This document shows, piece after piece, positions 6,366 through 7,582 of a stretch of DNA of 7,582 nt. A program made the translations under genes and the position numbers. The notes under the pieces were generated by a model that saw only the letters and a program-made list of their open reading frames with translations, was not told the origin of the DNA and ran no database searches. This DNA comes from Streptococcus hyointestinalis (GTDB lineage Bacteria > Bacillota > Bacilli > Lactobacillales > Streptococcaceae), in NCBI RefSeq assembly GCF_900459405.1, contig NZ_UHFN01000003.1, positions 1-7,582 of the forward strand, in the 5' to 3' direction. How positions within the stretch are numbered: the first letter of the stretch is position 1; the number at the start of each line of letters is the position of its first letter.

Positions 6366-6474
6366 TTAGTCTTCTTTACGACGACGTTTTGCAGCAAGTC
6401 CAAGTGATGCAAGGATCATGCCTGCTCCCATAGCCGCAACTGATGCTGAGTTATCTTCACCTGTGTTTGGAAAG
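6366..6474 (-). other. Reconstructed LPNTG cell wall sorting signal
   Basis: As written the frame reads LFPNTG because of an extra base at 6471-6473; dropping it gives AETLPNTGEDNSASV. A hydrophobic stretch (AAMGAGMILASLGLAA) and the basic tail KRRRKED follow, ending at TAA 6366-6368. This is a standard sortase A substrate, more typical than the anchor of the serine-rich adhesin. Confidence 0.9.
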
Positions 6475-6629
6475 AGTTTCTGCAACATAAGTTGGTTTAG
6501 CTGGTGTTTTCTGGTTTGAACTGGAACACCTGGCTGAACTGGAGCTTTTTGGATCAACAGGAGTAACTGGATCTGTTGGATCTTCTGGGGTAACTGGGTC
6601 AGTTGGGGTCAACAGGAGTAACAACTTTA

Positions 6630-6955
6630 CGGTAGATGTTGAGTAGTGTTACCATTCTCATCTGTAATAGTCTTACCTGTGAACTCGTATCCTGGGATTG
6701 ACTTATTAGGTGTTGTACCCTCTTCTTGCGGTTGCCATTGGGTTACCATCTTCGTCAACGTGGTTTGTTACAACTTTCTTAACCTTACGGTTAGATGTGT
6801 GTTGTATTGCCATCTGGATCTGTTACAGTCCTTACCTGTGAACTCGTATCCTGCGGATTGACTTGTTCGGTGTTGTGTACCCTCTTCTTTGCGGTGTGCG
6901 AATTTTTTGAGGTTACCATTTTCGTCAACGTGGTTTGTTCACAACCTTCTTAGCT
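6630..6955 (-). repeat. Two tandem MucBP-like repeat units
   Basis: Two copies of about 160 bases. CTTACCTGTGAACTCGTATC occurs at 6672 and 6831 (159 apart), and ACCATYTTCGTCAACGTGG begins at 6745 and 6915 (170 apart). The copies differ mostly by small insertions, which are denser in the 6831-6955 copy. Each encodes HVDE[D/N]GN, EEGTTPNKSIPGYEFTGK and a final HIYRK once frames are corrected. Confidence 0.8.
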
Positions 6956-7582
6956 GGAGTCACTTTACGGTAAACGTAAGTTACTTCAGTTGTCTTACCA
7001 CCTACAACAGTACCAGTTTCTGAACCATCAACACGAACAAGCTCATAAGTTGTACCATCTTCTGTAGTGATAGTATTTGGTTTTGTTATCAGTTGTATCG
7101 TATGATTTACCAGCAGGTGCATTCAGTTTCATCCTTAACTGGATTCTTGATAACTGTACCGTCTTCTGTCACGTAGTTAACCACAACGTTACCATTTTGA
7201 ACGTAAGGGATTGGTGTGTCAACGCCAGAATCTTCTGGTGTTGGTGGTACATAACCCTTGCCTGGATCTGTTGGATCAACTGGTTTCAATGGTTCGTTAG
7301 TCTTAGGATCTACTGGTGTGAAGCCTGGAACGTTTGGAATCACTGTATCTGGAGTTGGTGTTACTGGTACATCTGGATTGGCTGGGTCGAATGGATATGG
7401 AACTTTTGGTTCTTCTCCTGCTGGTACACCTGGAATTTGTGGATCCAGTTCGCAACTTTCTTATACACATAAGTGATCTCAATTGTCTTACCACCTTCAA
7501 CTGTACCGTTTTCTGTACCAATTGTCTTAGATGGGATCAAGACATAACGTGAACCATCTTCTGTGACAATCTCTGTTGGTTT

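Larger units (their letters stand above)
6366..7582 (-). pseudogene. LPXTG-anchored MucBP-like repeat surface protein, C-terminal part, many frameshifts, 5' end outside window
   Basis: The wall-anchored end of a second surface adhesin. In translation order: a repeat ending TIEITYVYKKVA; a proline-rich spacer (DPQIPGVPAGEEPKVPYP, then TPVDPKTNEPLKPVDPTDPG); a repeat NVVVNYVTEDGTVIKNPVKD continuing to TTEVTYVYRKVTPAKKVV; two copies of a unit with HVDEDGNP, EEGTTPNKSIPGYEFTGK and a final HIYRK; a proline-rich wall segment (VTPEDPTDPVTPVDPKAP); and a sorting signal. These fit MucBP-type repeats, known in mucin- or host-binding proteins. Clear breaks: one base missing near 7452, extra bases at 7124, 7081-7084, 6940, 6605-6608, 6546-6550 and 6471-6473, one near 6510, and several in 6620-6910. 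Whether the gene is really broken cannot be decided here. Confidence 0.85.

Noticed and set aside
7077..7552. Plus-strand Trp-rich open frames opposite the MucBP gene
   Set aside because: The minus strand gives coherent repeat and proline-rich protein; the plus-strand text is its shadow.

Overview
The window looks like accessory DNA from a low-GC oral or commensal Streptococcus, of the mitis or parasanguinis type. The reasons are a Fap1-like serine-rich repeat adhesin, two sortase anchors (LPSTG and a reconstructed LPNTG), TATAAT-like promoters, strong AGGAGG-type ribosome binding sites, and IS66 and IS30 family elements typical of Firmicutes. The genus is an inference from these families; no housekeeping or rRNA gene confirms it.

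Layout. Positions 1-2654 (+) are the 3' part of a giant serine-rich repeat protein. A tetrapeptide SES[V/I] stalk runs to 1904, a hexapeptide S[S/T/A]SESV stalk from 1905 to 2462, then a short linker and an LPSTG cell wall sorting signal. A strong terminator follows at 2681-2710. After about 110 unassigned bases comes an IS66 family element (2824-6205, 23-bp terminal inverted repeats with one mismatch) carrying tnpA, tnpB and tnpC on the minus strand. An IS30 family element (about 4483-5629) has jumped into the last codons of its tnpB, so the region is an IS inside an IS. From 6206 a set of hairpins precedes the 3' end of a second sortase-anchored surface protein on the minus strand (6366 to beyond 7582), with MucBP-like repeats and a proline-rich wall-spanning region. 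The two surface-protein genes converge on the insertion sequences.

Many coding regions carry single- or double-base indels, mostly in short homopolymers: five in the adhesin, five in tnpC, three in the IS30 transposase and eight or more in the MucBP protein. Reading frame and amino acid conservation resume after each one. In the adhesin and IS30 transposase the indels sum to zero, and the corrected tnpC and IS30 genes come out as whole codon numbers (503 and 338 residues). This pattern fits an unpolished long-read assembly better than real decay, although the sequence alone cannot prove it. Indel-free stretches are 1418-2654, tnpB and tnpA.

No new defence, RNA or mobile system is visible. 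The points most worth a second look are the nested insertion with a reconstructable target, the missing IS66 target duplication, the absence of the usual glycosylation/accessory-Sec genes next to the adhesin, and the unusual DNA-level order of the serine-rich repeats.
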